Shown in pieces: positions 9,574 to 21,219 of a stretch of DNA of 64,000 nucleotides; position 1 is the first letter of the stretch, and every line of letters starts with the position of its first letter. The translations under genes and the position numbers were made by a program. This DNA is from Prillingera fragicola (Eukaryota; Basidiomycota; Tremellomycetes; Trichosporonales; Trichosporonaceae), in contig BEDY01000002.1 of the NCBI GenBank assembly GCA_002335605.1, positions 1,240,001 to 1,304,000 of the forward strand, in the 5' to 3' direction. The notes beneath the pieces were generated by a model. That model did no database searches and was not told the origin of the DNA. It saw nothing but the letters and a program-made list of their open reading frames with translations.

Positions 9574-11187
9574 ATGTCCGGCCCCGCGAGCAACCTGCGC
9601 GCGCGCAAGTCCAACGGCGCATCTAACGGCTCGTCCAACGGCGTGCACGACGCGAACGGCGCGTCCAATGGCAAAACGTCCGACACAATCAAGAATGGCA
9701 CGAGCCACGCGCTCCTCCACCCCTCGGCGATCCCCACCGAGCACGGCCAGGCAATGGACAAAAAGCTCGACACTCACGAGTAGTGAGTTTGCCGCACGAC
9801 GAGCGCGACTAACGCCGCAGCTACGAGTTTGGCGGTCCGGTCGGAGTCACTGCAATGATGGTGCTCTTCCCCATCCTGATGTGTAAGTGGATCAACAAAC
9901 AACCCGCTGCAGTCGTGGCACTGACGTTCAGACTACCTCTGGATCTGCCTGTGGTTCTACGATGGCCGCATGGTCTACCCCGAGTCGGTTGACGACATCA
10001 AGCCCTTCCTTCAGCGCATGTGGGCTCACTGTGTCGAGGGCGCCTACCCTACCGCTTTTGCATGGAAGTCGTACCTCGGCCTCACTGCTGTCCAGCTCGT
10101 CTTTGCCTGGGTCATGCCCGGTGTGATCCAGTACGGTCTTCCCGTTCCCTCGCTCAACTACGAGGCTCTCGAGTACCGCTGCAACGCCCTTGCGTCGTGG
10201 TACACCACCCTCGTCACTGCCGCTGTTCTCCACTACACTGGCATCTACCGTCTTCCTTGGATTATTGAAAACTTTGGCGGCCTCATGACTGTTGCTATCG
10301 CGACCTCGTTCACCGTTACCTGGACCATCGACATTCTCGCCCGTACTATGCACTACGGAGGCAAGCCTCTCCGCATGTCGGGTGTCTGGATTTACGACGA
10401 CTTTATGGGCGTCTCGCTCAACCCCCGTCTTGGCCCCATTGACCTCAAGATGTTTGCCGAGGTCCGCGTCCCCTGGGTTCTCCTCTTCCTGCTCTCGCTC
10501 TCGGGCTGCGTCAAGCAGTACGAGGACCTTGGCTACGTCACCTACGGCATGTTCCACATGCTTTTCGCGACTGCGCTGTACATCAACGCCTGCGCCAAAG
10601 GCGAGCAGATGATTCCCCAGACTTGGGACATGTTCCACGAAAAGTTTGGATGGATGCTCATCTTCTGGAACATGGCTGGCGTTCCCTTTACCTACTGCTA
10701 CCCCGTCATCTACATGATCCGTGCCGACCCGGACACCTACAACTTCCCCCTGTGGGGCAAGGTTCTCATGTTCACGACCCTCATCACCTGCTACTACATC
10801 TTTGACACTTCAATGTCGCAAAAGTCGGCCTTCAAGATGGAGCAGATGGGCGAGTACCACCCTCGCAAGGCTTTCCCCCAGCTTCCCTGGGCCCGCGTCG
10901 AGAACCCCACCTATGTCCAGACCAAGCACGGCAACAAGCTCCTCACCTCGGGCTGGTGGGCCTACTCGCGCAAGCCCAATTACGCTGCCGACTGGATCCA
11001 GGCCCTCACCTGGGGTCTCTCTGCCGGCGTCAACACGCCCATCACTCTTTTCTACCCCATCTTCTTCCTCGCAGTCCTCACCCACCGCTGCAGCCGTGAC
11101 TTTGAAAAGTGCGCCCGCAAGTACGAGGAGAGCTGGGACGAGTACTGCAAGATTGTGCGGTGGCGCTTCATCCCCGGTCTCTACTAG
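9574..11187 (+). CDS. ERG4: Delta(24(28))-sterol C-24 reductase
   Basis: Three exons, 9574-9782, 9821-9882 and 9932-11187, give 508 residues; introns are 38 and 49 nt. Erg4 is an ER multipass reductase that uses NADPH to reduce the C-24(28) double bond in the last step of ergosterol synthesis. The second exon encodes YEFGGPVGVTAMM, the Erg4 form of the N-terminal family motif. The C terminus CARKYEESWDEYCKIVRWRFIPGLY is the usual sterol-reductase ending, shared with the ERG24/DHCR7 superfamily. The first 70 residues are a polar Asn/Ser/Gly-rich cytosolic tail. I prefer Erg4 over the C-14 reductase Erg24 because of the YEFGGP motif and the tail. Confidence 0.92.
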
Positions 11188-11582
11188 AGCCTTTTTTTGG
11201 CGCCTCCCGCGCGCACACTTAGCTGCAGCTGCCAGCAGATGTAGAAGCATAATAGACCTCCTGCAGCTGTAGAGCAATGCATCATTGCAGAAGATGATCA
11301 TGGCGAGTCCCCAGTGGCAGTCGGCTGACTGAAGATTGGTGTAGTTAGTGGAGACCTTTGTTGGATGTTTGTGCTTGTGTCTAGTCACCAGCGACTCCCT
11401 CCAGGTCTGCTAGAGCTGAGCCACCGAGACCTTTGAGCCTGACACAGTGTACACTTGGACGTTACTGCAACCCAACTGAGAGGATTGACGCAGCACGTCG
11501 TAGGTGGCGACAAGAGTGGCAGTAGAGCAACGAATGCTAACCAGGCCTATGCTGACAGTCGATGCATGGTGGCTCGGTATGC
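11188..11582. other. Convergent gap between ERG4 and a small membrane-protein gene
   Basis: 3' flanks of two convergent genes. A perfect 6-bp-stem inverted repeat with a 3-nt loop (11274-11288) lies 87 bp past the ERG4 stop. No gene is supported. Confidence 0.45.
11274..11288. repeat. Short perfect inverted repeat in the ERG4 3' flank
   Basis: GCAATG-cat-CATTGC is a 15-nt perfect hairpin between convergent genes. It may affect 3'-end formation, or it may be chance. Confidence 0.35.
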
Positions 11583-11932
11583 CTAATTGTACAACATGAC
11601 GTCCTCATCCAGCGCCGTCTTCCTCTTAGTCGCCACGGACTCAACCTGGCGTCAGCGACACGGTTTCGCGCCCGACTCACCTTATCCGTACTACTGTGCC
11701 CGCTACTGGCGCGGGGGGCGTCGTAGCTACCCCACACCCGGTCCCTCCTCCGGCGCCTACACACGACACACCCATAGATGGCTGCAAAAAGCACCACAAG
11801 ACCGAGTACGATACCGACGACGATCCCGGCAATCTTGCCTGGAGGCAGGTTGTAGTGGTCGGGACCCCAAATGTCCTTTGCGAGCCCCACGGGGGCGAGA
11901 GTGAGCAGGAATGCGAGGGACAAGAGCAGCAT
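11583..11932 (-). CDS. Small single-pass membrane protein with signal peptide, function unknown
   Basis: Two exons, 11932-11681 and 11645-11583, give 104 residues. The 35 nt intron (GTGAGT, a GCTGAC branch site, CCAG) shortens the readthrough frame and gives an acidic/basic tail ending DEDVMLYN. Seen in the protein: a hydrophobic signal MLLLSLAFLLTLAPVGLA, a short lumenal part KDIWGPDHYNLPPG, one membrane helix KIAGIVVGIVLGLVVLFAAI with small-residue spacing, then CVVCRRRRRDR and a short cytosolic tail. This is a type I topology like small fungal cell-surface sensors. I recognise no family. An upstream in-frame ATG at 11968 would add 12 residues ahead of the signal. Confidence 0.65.
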
Positions 11933-12845
11933 TGAGAGTGTGGGTTGACATGCACGCGACGAACGCATGCAGTAGAGTTCATATGTATATTGTCTGGAGA
12001 GCTTGCCAAGGCGCTCGAGACGGGGAGCGGCGTCGGTGAAAGGCTCGGCATGTGTTGCGCAGCCATCGCCGAGAGGCACCAAGAGGCTTGGCGGTGACGG
12101 CCTTGGCAGTGACGCGGGCTAGATGTCGCGTCAGGCCAGGTGACAGGTAATGCATGCTGGCCAAAATTGCACTATGCGTAGTGTTGTGAGCTCTTGGGCT
12201 GTGGATAGAACCAGATCAGGCTAGGAGAAGCTTGCGAGGGTAAGGCCAACCGCCACAATGGCGAGGAGATATGTTTGACAAGAAACTGACCACCGACAGG
12301 AAACCACAATGGCACGAGCTAAGCCGTTCATCCATGCACAACCCTTGGCCAAGCCAGGGTATCATGCACAAACATACACACGTATGCACTCGAGGCGAGG
12401 TTGGACACTGTACACTGTGCTAGGATCGCTAGGACCAGCAACGCTGGACAACATCATGCCCGCCCCAGGGTACATCCATGACACTTCAAATACAGCCACT
12501 CTCACCAAAGACTCGCACAAACTGTGCTCGCTCATCTGGGGTATCTGACACGACACGCAGCAGCGCGGGCAGCCCCGGGCGAGCCAGCCATAACATGGTC
12601 ATCTCTTGTGCATCGTCGGGGGCGTATCCCTGGGTCTGGACGAAGACAATACCGATAGACGCGGCAGGGTAACTGTAGGGTCAAACGCAATGAGCAGATC
12701 CCGCACTGATGCTCACTACGAGTTGCACGGCTTACAAAACCCGTTCAGTCTGGTCAGTCCTTGTCAGTTCTCTGTCAGCCCCCACTTGTCCCACGCCGAG
12801 ACTATCCTACTGGTGCATCTACGCTTACAAAAACAAACCAACATC
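11933..12845. other. Gap between the small membrane-protein gene and VMA4
   Basis: 913 bp holding the promoter of the small membrane protein and the 3' flank of VMA4. Short frames at 12309-12548 (+) and 12362-12556 (-) overlap each other and lack any domain or codon pattern I trust. I see nothing else. Confidence 0.4.
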
Positions 12846-13773
12846 TTAGGTGTAGAACTTGCGGTGGGGGTTCTTGCCAAACAGGTCCTCGCGGAGCTCG
12901 GGCAGCATCTGTGTGCGCGTTAGCGGTTTAGGACATGCCAATAACAACAGAGACCAACGCACCTTCTCCTCGAGAATGCGGAGACGCTCGGCCAGAGTGT
13001 TGTCGACACGAATACGCCCAGCCATGGTAGATCCGATGACGCCGCCGGCCGAGTCGTCGGCGAGCTCGCCCTCAAACTTGACGTCCGACTCGAGGCCTGC
13101 AATCTCCTTGTACTGCTTGAGCGCGGCCGTGGTCGCCTTTTTTACGAGCTCGGCGTCCTTGGGGCGGTGCTGGATGGTAACGTCTTTGGAGAGGAGCATG
13201 AGGAGGAGCTGCAGCGTCAGCCTCCCATGCAGCGTCCAACCTCGGAGCCCGCTCCGAACACTGCGGCTCGACTCACCTCGAGAATAAGCAGCTCCATGGC
13301 CGATCCATAGTCCTTGCCCTCGGCGAGGTCCTTGACCTTGCCGTTTGCCTCCTCAAACAGCGAGTGGAGGTGCTCCTCGCGCTTCCTCAGGACCTCGAGA
13401 CGGGACGTGTTGAGCGCAGTCGACTGGGAAATCTTCCACCCAACCTCGGCCTGCTTGCGCTTCTTGTCGTACTGAGCGTCTATTGCGAGCGACTCTTGGC
13501 GCACAATCTTGGCCTACACCGGGCGTCAGATCACACTAGAGAGACCGGGGGTAGACGCACCTTTTCAATGGCAAACTCCTCGTCGGCCTTGACCTGGATC
13601 TCGCGGGCCTTCTCACGCGCCTCCTGCGAGATGAACGCGACCTGCGGGGTATCAGTACGTTGTCGTCATGGACTCCTCTGCCGCGACATCTGCGGCGTCC
13701 CGGACACAGCACTCACCATCTTGTTCATCTCGCTCTGGATCTGCGAGTCATCGAGAGCTCCCGTGCGCGACAT
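12846..13773 (-). CDS. VMA4: V-type proton ATPase subunit E
   Basis: Five exons, 13773-13717, 13641-13561, 13513-13277, 13208-12963 and 12908-12846, give 227 residues, the normal length for this subunit. Introns are 75, 47, 68 and 54 nt. The N-terminal half is a long helix (MNKMVAFISQEAREKAREI, then YDKKRKQAEVGWKISQSTALN), which forms the peripheral stalk with subunit G. The C-terminal domain contains the SKDVTIQHRP and RIRVDNTLAERLRILEEK segments and ends ELREDLFGKNPHRKFYT, the conserved Vma4 ending. It acts in the V1 sector on vacuole and endosome membranes. Confidence 0.94.
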
Positions 13774-14111
13774 GTTGCTTGCTCTGTGTTTGGATAGTGG
13801 TAAAGGGGAGAGAGGGGGAGGAGGATGGGAGATGGCGTTGGGTGATACTGCGATAGAGCCAACAGTCACTGCCCGCCGCCGTGTCAGGGGTGGTCATCAC
13901 CACACTGATTGCGCCCCCCACTTAGCTACTTGTGGCAACCGCCGGTAGCAACGTTCCTTCTTCTGCCAGTGGTCAGTAGAGTGTGCGATGCATGCTCGTG
14001 TTATACAGTCTACAGGTCTACAACTGATGAATGGTGATTGAGTACGTTGCCAGATATGAATGATGCTTGCCTCCAGCGCTTCCACCGCCTCCAGCCTGCC
14101 GCCAGCAGGCG
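13774..14111. other. Gap upstream of VMA4
   Basis: 338 bp containing the VMA4 promoter and the 3' flank of the DUF2358-like gene. No gene, RNA or repeat is recognised. Confidence 0.4.
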
Positions 14112-15060
14112 TCATCGGCGTTCATAACCCACCGCCTCACCCTGCACCCTCGGCACGACGACCCCCTCAGCCTCGCCCTGCCGCCCCGTCCACCCCAGCA
14201 GGTTATTCATGAGCCACTCGGCGACCCCTTCTCCCGGCAGCGGCCGGATAGTCTCCACCTCGTGCGTGGCAATGAGCCCCGAGTAGGGCGAAAACGTGTA
14301 TACCGACGACGTGTGCCAGGTTGCCTCCTGTCTTGTCAGCTGTGTCTTCAAATAGCAGCGCACCTTGTGCGGAGGCAAGCGAGGCTGCCCATTGACGCGC
14401 AAGAGAACACGGATCTGGCGTTGCCGACTGGGCGGAGCGCGGTCGCCTAGCAGTGCCCGCCGAGCTGCTTCGGTCTTGGACCCCGGGGCTGGCGCGGGAG
14501 TGAACGTCATGCGCTCGAGGGTAGTGTTGAGATCAGAGTGCAGGGCTGGGAGTCAGTCCACTGTGCTAAAAGAATTGCGCCGACTCACCTTGCATGCCAT
14601 TCCGCGCAATCCCAAACGCCATAGCGTACCCGCTCAAGCTCGAGATCTTGAGTGGCAGCGGATGAGGCAGCTGCAACACGACGTTCTTGCTATACACATC
14701 CGCCGGGAACAGATCGCTCGCCGCCGTGTCGTTGTCGAACAGTAGCGGCAGTGTCTCGCGGAGATGGAGCATGGCGCGGGCCACACGCATTTCCCACTCG
14801 CGGTCGTCGACTTCGGACTCGGGGGAAAGGGCGGGATCGGTGCGTTTTGGTGTGGACCGGTCTGGGGAGAAGAATGGGGGTGGGGGTTTGTGGGCCATGA
14901 GGGAGAGGGAGCGAGGTTGAAGTGACGACGATGACGAGGTGGAGGTCTGTCCTAGTGAGGTGGTGCGAGTGACAATGGGTATCCGGCTTGGAAGCAGCAA
15001 GCGTGAGGATGCAGCTGTTGATGGGCAGCATGCTGCTACGCTGCGTGTGAGTTTTGGCAT
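14112..15060 (-). CDS. Probable mitochondrial DUF2358-like (C6orf136-like) protein
   Basis: Two exons, 15060-14589 and 14545-14112, give 301 residues with a 43 nt intron. The first 50 residues are rich in Arg/Ser/Thr/Ala and lack acidic residues, like a mitochondrial presequence. A helix (REWEMRVARAMLHLRETL) is followed by DLFPADVYSKNVVLQLPHPLPLKI, a central RQIRVLLRVNG strand, and SSVYTFSPYSGLIATHEVETIRP. The order of a short helix, a YSxxV strand, an Arg-rich strand and a GLIxxHxV strand resembles the NTF2-like DUF2358 fold of C6orf136. I recognised this by pattern only; the function is unknown. The gene diverges from a membrane-protein gene. Confidence 0.65.
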
Positions 15061-15569
15061 TTAGTCACAGTGTTGTTTGTGCCAGAGAGAGTGTAGGAAA
15101 TGTAGATTGGGTGGATGATGAAATGTGTCTGACGTAGAGGGATGGGCAGTGCCTGGCGGTTGGATTGGCAGTAGAGTGGGTGGCAACATTAGGCGTGCGT
15201 TTTGTGTCCAATACAAGTCCGTTGGGGAGCCTATTTTGGTAGCCGGTATCGGTAATTTACAGGTTTGGGTGGATGATTCGATAGTCCTCATATCTGCAGA
15301 GCTGTAGAAGAGCGAGTACATGGTGGCCATGTACAGAGCGCTGAAGAGCTGCAGATCTGAAGAGAGCAGATTGAGCAGGCCCAGGGTCACAGCATTCCGT
15401 AGTAGGATAGCAAAGCTCGTCCTACGCCCACGAGGAACCGACGAGGAACCGACAATGCAACTCAAAGCTCGTAAATGACCTCCTCTCCCTCTAATATAGT
15501 CAGCCCAGCTACTGCACGTCACGATATCACACCGTGAACCAGTGCCAGAGGCGTGAAATTCACGACGCA
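15061..15569. other. Divergent promoter gap
   Basis: 509 bp between the DUF2358-like gene and a multipass membrane-protein gene. Open frames here have no domains. Nothing else is seen. Confidence 0.4.
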
Positions 15570-16428
15570 ATGCTCAACGACACTTATTCCACCCGCATCG
15601 ACACTCTCAACTTTGCCGGCGGTATTCCCATTCCAAGCGACTTTGCGCCTTCCCTCTTCTTTGCCACCTTTGTGGGTCTCTCCCCCCAAATCCGCTGACA
15701 ACCAGTATGTCGTATTCTTCACCCCTATCCTAATCTACCGCTATCTAGACCCCCAAACCCGCGATCGCATCCTAACCCGCCCGACATCCTTTTACCTAAC
15801 CCGCATCGTCTCCTACGTCCTCCGCGCCGTGCTAGCCCGCACGACCTCGGACGACGACACGCTCACCGCAGAGATAATGCTGCTTTCCGTACCCTTCCTC
15901 CTCCTCTCTTCCACGACCGTATCCCTCTGGCAACGACACTGGCAGCCCCACACGCCCCACGAGCCTGCATGGCTCAACCGCCTCGCGGTCCTCCTCCAGC
16001 TCACCCTTGCCGCAGCCATGGCCACAGGGCTAGCAGCGAGCACGATCGGGAGAGACGACGCAGCGACAGCGGCTACCCTCGACAAACTCCGGAAGGCGTC
16101 CTACATCCTCTCCCTCGTAGTGGTATGCACCACCGCGCTGGGGGTAGTCCAAACGCATCGCCACTTTGGCACCCCCGTGCGCGGCACGGCGCTCCTCCTC
16201 GCAGTCTGCGCACTCACCCTCGTCGTGGCGGCCTACCACGTCGCGAGGGTATACGCCGTCGCGGACGCGTGGGTCAAGACCTCTTCGGCATTCTACGTCC
16301 TTGCGGCTGCCGTCGAGGTGCTCGTCCTTGCGCTGCTTTTGGGGGTGAGGATTCCGGACGTGTTCCCTGGGCTGCCCAGGAGGTGGGGGGAGGAGGAGAT
16401 TGGGATGAAGCCTAGGCAAGGGGTTTAG
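15570..16428 (+). CDS. Seven-segment membrane protein, unassigned (possibly DUF7702/RTA1-like)
   Basis: Two exons, 15570-15671 and 15706-16428, give 274 residues with a 34 nt intron. Exon 1 starts ATGCTCAACGAC and encodes MLNDTYSTRIDTLNFAGGIP, an extracellular-looking start. About seven hydrophobic segments follow, with short loops and a basic cytosolic end RRWGEEEIGMKPRQGV. The segment VAAYHVARVYAVADAW near the sixth helix resembles the arginine/tyrosine helix of fungal seven-helix proteins such as DUF7702 or RTA1-like families. That family link is a weak inference. The substrate or ligand is unknown. Confidence 0.65.
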
Positions 16429-17972
16429 CATGCACGACGTCGTGGGCAGTCAGAGGCCACACTATGGCAGTTGAGCCAGTCTGCCAGCAAAGTCTGAAGC
16501 ATCATGAGCCACAAGCCCAGCCTTGTGTGTCATGGTGCCTCAGTCTGCAAGGAGCTGCAGCTGCAGGGTTGCCCAACACGTGCCCAGGCGGGTTGAGCGC
16601 GGTTCATGAACACGGGAAGAAGTCATGGCCCGAGTTTAGTCAACGGTACCGGCCTCCTGCTGTCAGTGCTTTTAGCAAAGTGTTTTCGGTGTCAAGAGTG
16701 ACAAACGCGCGATGGGTTCCTGTCCTGATTCAGCGAGTGTGCCATTGCTCACTTTTTTGGTAGACAAGGTTGTGAGAGGGGCATGGAACAGGGGGTTGAT
16801 CCAGAAGCAGTAAACGGTGTATCAGCAAGGATATAGAGCAGCCAGAAGCAGTAGCAGCAGTGCAGTCACAGCGAGTGATCGAGAGCGAGGTGTGTGACAA
16901 GACCTTGTTGCCCGCCTGGGACACGGGAACGAAAGTATTGTCCAAGATGCCGAAAAGCCAGAGAGAGAAGACTGCAGATGGCCGTGTGGGTAGATGCAGC
17001 GAAATCTGATTCCGTCAAACGGCGTCGACGCGCGACCCTTTTTGTGCAGAAGCCGGGAACTGCTGCTGGCACTGGCGGGCTGATGCAGGCAGAGGGAGAG
17101 GGGGAAGAGAGAGAGGTGCAGCCAGGGAAGGACACCAGGGTTGCATGTGGAGGTGGGTGGGTGCACGCCGTCAGCAATGACACCGTGGCTCAATCACTAC
17201 CACCACATCATCGACAATCTTACTCATCCTTGCACCTCCCTCTCTTCCTCCTCTCCTCTCGCTACCAGCAGGGACATTGAGCACACTGCAGTAGTAGTGG
17301 ATTCCCATTACACAACTCCCAACCGCTCCGTCAACCCAACCGACCGACGCGTTCAGAGCTGTGCCTGCCTGGCCGCGTCGCTATCCATACCCACCTTCCA
17401 TCTATTGCATTTCACGCCCAGGAAGCTCCCCCTTGGTCGCAGGTCGCATCTCGAGATTCACAGAATAGGTCACACAGGGCACGTCTTTGCAGCTGTTTGT
17501 CCTCCACGTCCCACTTGTCCACAAAGCAAGCACAATCTAAAGGCTTGGCATCTCTCGAGCTAATCGTACATATACCCAGCCAGTTCACAAGTGCTCGGGA
17601 CTCTTTGTAAGTCGCTCACCTTTTTGTGGTGCTGACGGGCCAGAGGGTGTGAACAATAGACAATTGCGGGCAAGCCCTTGACCACGCACCTGCTCCCCAC
17701 AGCCTCTTTCGTTGTGGCTCCTCAAAGCCCCCCGCATCAAGAGGTCCGAGCGCTCCTTTTCTTTCGTGCCCTAGCTCCTTGTCCTGCGCTTTGCCCTTCC
17801 CCGTGCCAGCACTCGAGGCATTGCTTGTTCTTTTGCCGGCAACAGCAACACTCCTCTCATCCGCAACCACACCTTTGGCGCGCGTTTCAATCCGACTCGG
17901 TGATACCTCGGTCTCGCCACACACCATCTCTCCTCTGTGGTTGGCCCTGCACCGCTAGCAGCAGCAGCAAGG
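16429..17972. other. Long gap upstream of the RasGEF gene
   Basis: 1.5 kb without a supported gene. It holds the 3' flank of the membrane-protein gene and a long probable promoter/leader with pyrimidine tracts near 17220-17280 and 17700-17830. Open frames on both strands (such as - 16822-17193) are low-complexity shadows. Confidence 0.4.
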
Positions 17973-20756
17973 ATGGAAGGCGAACCCCCTCCAGGACCTT
18001 CTCTACCCCCCGGGGCCGCGCCCGCGACCAAGGAAGAGGACACGGCGCCGATGCTCATGCAAAATGTCCGCCGCACAATGTCGACGCATGACCAGGAAGC
18101 CATGCGGCGTGCGCGATGGACCATGATGGACTCTGCGGAATCGACTTCAGTGCCCCATGAAAACAGCTCGCATCTTGCGCCAGAACTGCCGCCCAGCCCG
18201 GCGCGGACAAGCAGCTTGGCCCAACTGCACCTGACACCGGCAGAGACGGTCGACTTGACGCCCAAAGCGGCCGAGCCCAATGCTGCAACCACGGTGAGTC
18301 ACCGCGTGCCCATGTAATCCCACGCTCTGTAGCTAATTGTCTAGACCTCGGCGGCAGCGTCCGACTACGTCATTGCAGTCGTCGGTCACGACGGCGTGGG
18401 CAAGTCCACGGTCATCCGACGAGCAATAAAGACATGGGGTGGTACCGACCCGGTCACGACGTATACCCATGACGGCCATGTTCGTGAGTCGCCCGCGTTT
18501 ATTTTTTCCGTTAGGGTCTAGGTTCCTGACGCACAGTCGCGTCGAGCTTTGCACAGATCAAGGCGAGCGGCAAACTGCCCCACTGCAAGGTCGAGTTTGT
18601 CGAGGTCAACATGCGTTCCCTGGATCTCTCAGGCGTCGCCAAAGTGTGGCCCGCGCAAATGTCACCCGTCTCGGGCGCGATTCTCTGTTACGACGCCGAA
18701 CGCAGAGACACCCTGCGCGGTCTGAGCGAAGCCCTCCGTAAGTTGTTTCATTCCCTGCCTGTGCGTGTGTGTGATGCGACGCTGACAACAAAAAGACCAG
18801 CTGTGTCCGGCCCTACCGATGGTCTTGTTCGCGTGCAAGTCTGATCCCAATAAGCGATTCGAGGTCGACGCCCAGGTCGGAGACTCTATCGGACAGCCTT
18901 ACAACGTGGGATTGATTGAAGTTACCACTGCAACTGCCCAGGGCAAGCACAAGATGCGCACCGGACTGCGCTGGCTGCTATACCGTCTCGAAGAGCGTCA
19001 GCGTCGTGCCGCTCGTGTCGCCGGGTGTGCTCCGATGTTGCTCCCCAGGGACACGGGCATGGACGACATGTCTGACACGTACTCGAGCTCGTCGAGTTTA
19101 GGCTGGATGATCAAGGGGAGCGGAGCAACGTCCATCGAAGGATCAGTTGAGAGTACACCCACCCTGGATGGAGAGAAGAGCGGCAACGTCAACCCGCCAA
19201 AGGGCCAGGAAGACCCAGATGCGTCGTGCTCGCTCCCAGAATTGATGAACCGCCTCTTCACCGCCATCGTTTCCACAGAGAGTGAGCGCGCCCCCATTAG
19301 CACAATGCTGACGCCCAGATGACCAATTTGTCCAAACGTTTTTCATGACCTATAGGCGATTCTGCCTACCGCGAGACCTCATGGGCGAGTTCCACGAGCG
19401 TTTCATCGAGGTCGAGCAGTATGCCGTCTCTCGCGACATTCGGCTGTGGGCGCTCATGAAGTGAGTTTGACGGTTGTTGTTTGGCGGCACTGACACGCTC
19501 TCAGGCTTGCCGGCGCACTGCTTCAGTGGACGTCGCTGTACCCAGGCGACCTGGTCGATCCAGAGGCACAGGCACTGTTCCGCAAGACACTTGGGTTCAT
19601 GCTCAAGTACACCTTTCTCGCGCACATAACCGTCGACCTCGTCCGCGTCGAGCAGTCGCTGTCGACTGTGGTTGACACTGACTCAAGCTGGGCTATGCCT
19701 GCGCCAGCTGCGCAGCGCTTGGACGTCGGTGGCCTAAAAGTCTTGATTGACGCAGAAGGCGATGTCGGCCCCGCCACACCTATTGGCAGCAAAGAAAAGA
19801 CTCCCTCTGCTCACAGCGTCTCGACTGGTGCGAGCCACAGCCTCGAGGCCGATCCTGCACCGTACGCCAGGCGACAGCTGTCGGAGCGCTCAATGACGAC
19901 AGACTCGAGCTCGGACGTTTCGCGCTCAATATACTCGAACGAGGACACGAATGGTTCGCGCTGGGCCAGTGCCATCCACACCGTTTTGCATTACGACGCC
20001 CACGTGTTTGCCCTCGAGCTCACGCGCATGCACTGGGAGCTGTTTGCTGCCATTCGTCCACGCGATGTGTTCCGTCACGACTTTGGCAAGGAGCGCGACG
20101 ACCCCGTTGGTCGGTCGATTGATTTTTTCAACAATCTCTCCCGGTGGGTGTCGACCATGATCTTGGCCCACCCAAAGGCCAAGACTCGTGCCAAAATGTA
20201 CGAAGCGTTTGTGCGCATCACGCACCAGCTGCGGCGACTGAACAACTATGACTCGATGTGTGCCGTCATATCCGGCCTCAAGGAGACGTCGGTACACCGC
20301 CTGACGCAGACGCACAATCTAGTGCGTCTCGAGCCGGCGCTCATGCGTGATTTCCAGAGCCACGTAAAGCTCATGGAGCCGCGGGGTGGGTATGCGCTGT
20401 GCCGCCGCGCCCTCCAGGCCGACAGCACGTATGGCCACTCTGCGATCCCGCTCCTCACGACGACGCTGAGCAGCGTGAGCAAGCTCCAGAGCCACATGCG
20501 CGACGACTTCCGCCCAGACGGAACCATCAACTGGCACAAGTTTGCCCGCTTTGGCGAGCTCTTGTCCGTCATCACCGAGTTTCAGGCCCGCGGGTGCAAC
20601 GTCCCGGGTCACGTCAGTGTCACCTTTCGCCGCCTCATAGAGGCCACTGTCGTCCTCCCAAACGAGGACGCACTGTACGAGCGCTCAAAGATGCTCGAGC
20701 CAGGAGGGTCACAGGGCGGAGGCATGCTGCGCAAACTCGCAAACTTGGCCTTGTGA
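17973..20756 (+). CDS. Ras guanine-nucleotide exchange factor with an N-terminal Ras-like G domain
   Basis: Six exons, 17973-18293, 18345-18483, 18537-18737, 18796-19281, 19319-19460 and 19505-20756, give 846 residues. After a 107-residue disordered region comes a G domain. Its P-loop G121-HDGVGK-S128 is intact, there is an ILCYDAERRDTL strand, an ACKSD in the place of NKxD and TTATAQGK in the place of the G5 loop. I see no DxxG switch II motif. RasGEF_N follows at about 355-480 (NRLFTAIVSTENDQFVQTFFMTYRRF), then a Ser-rich linker, then a RasGEF (CDC25) domain from about 598 to 835 with NNLSRWVSTMIL, MYEAFVRITHQLRRLNNYDSM and GTINWHKFARFGELLSVI. The GEF part should load a Ras-family GTPase with GTP at membranes. 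The role of the fused G domain is unknown. Confidence 0.88.
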
Positions 20757-21219
20757 TTGGCCCTCTTCTTTCTTTCCTTTTTTCTACTCGCCATCTGGGG
20801 CAACATCTTGTGATTCTCCATCCATAACGAGCCCGACCGACATCAACCATCCTCCTCCCCTGTGTATGACGATCTGTACTTTTATCACCAAAATCATCAC
20901 CCTGCACCGAATACCATGCCATGTATTGCTTGTCACACTAGCGGCCGCGAGTAGCAGCGGGAGCTGACCTGTTAACCAGCTTAAGCAATGAGCCCTAAAC
21001 GACTGCTTGCGGCCCGTCTGCTCTTCAGGCCGCTGCAGAGAGACTACCAATTGTTTTCAGCTACCACCTGCACGCAGTAACGTGACATGCACGTGGCAGC
21101 GTGGAAAAGCCCGATTAAATCCATGTACATTTATTTCAGCGCTGCTTGTGTGCAGCTCTGCAAGCTGCAGCCCCAGCGATGCAGCCGCGAATCGCAACCG
21201 AACAAGCTACAGTCCTGGA

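Noticed and set aside
15570..16428. Naming the membrane protein as an RTA1 exporter
   Set aside because: It lacks the RTA1 landmarks that are clear in the gene at 38479-40016, so only a weak family hint is given.
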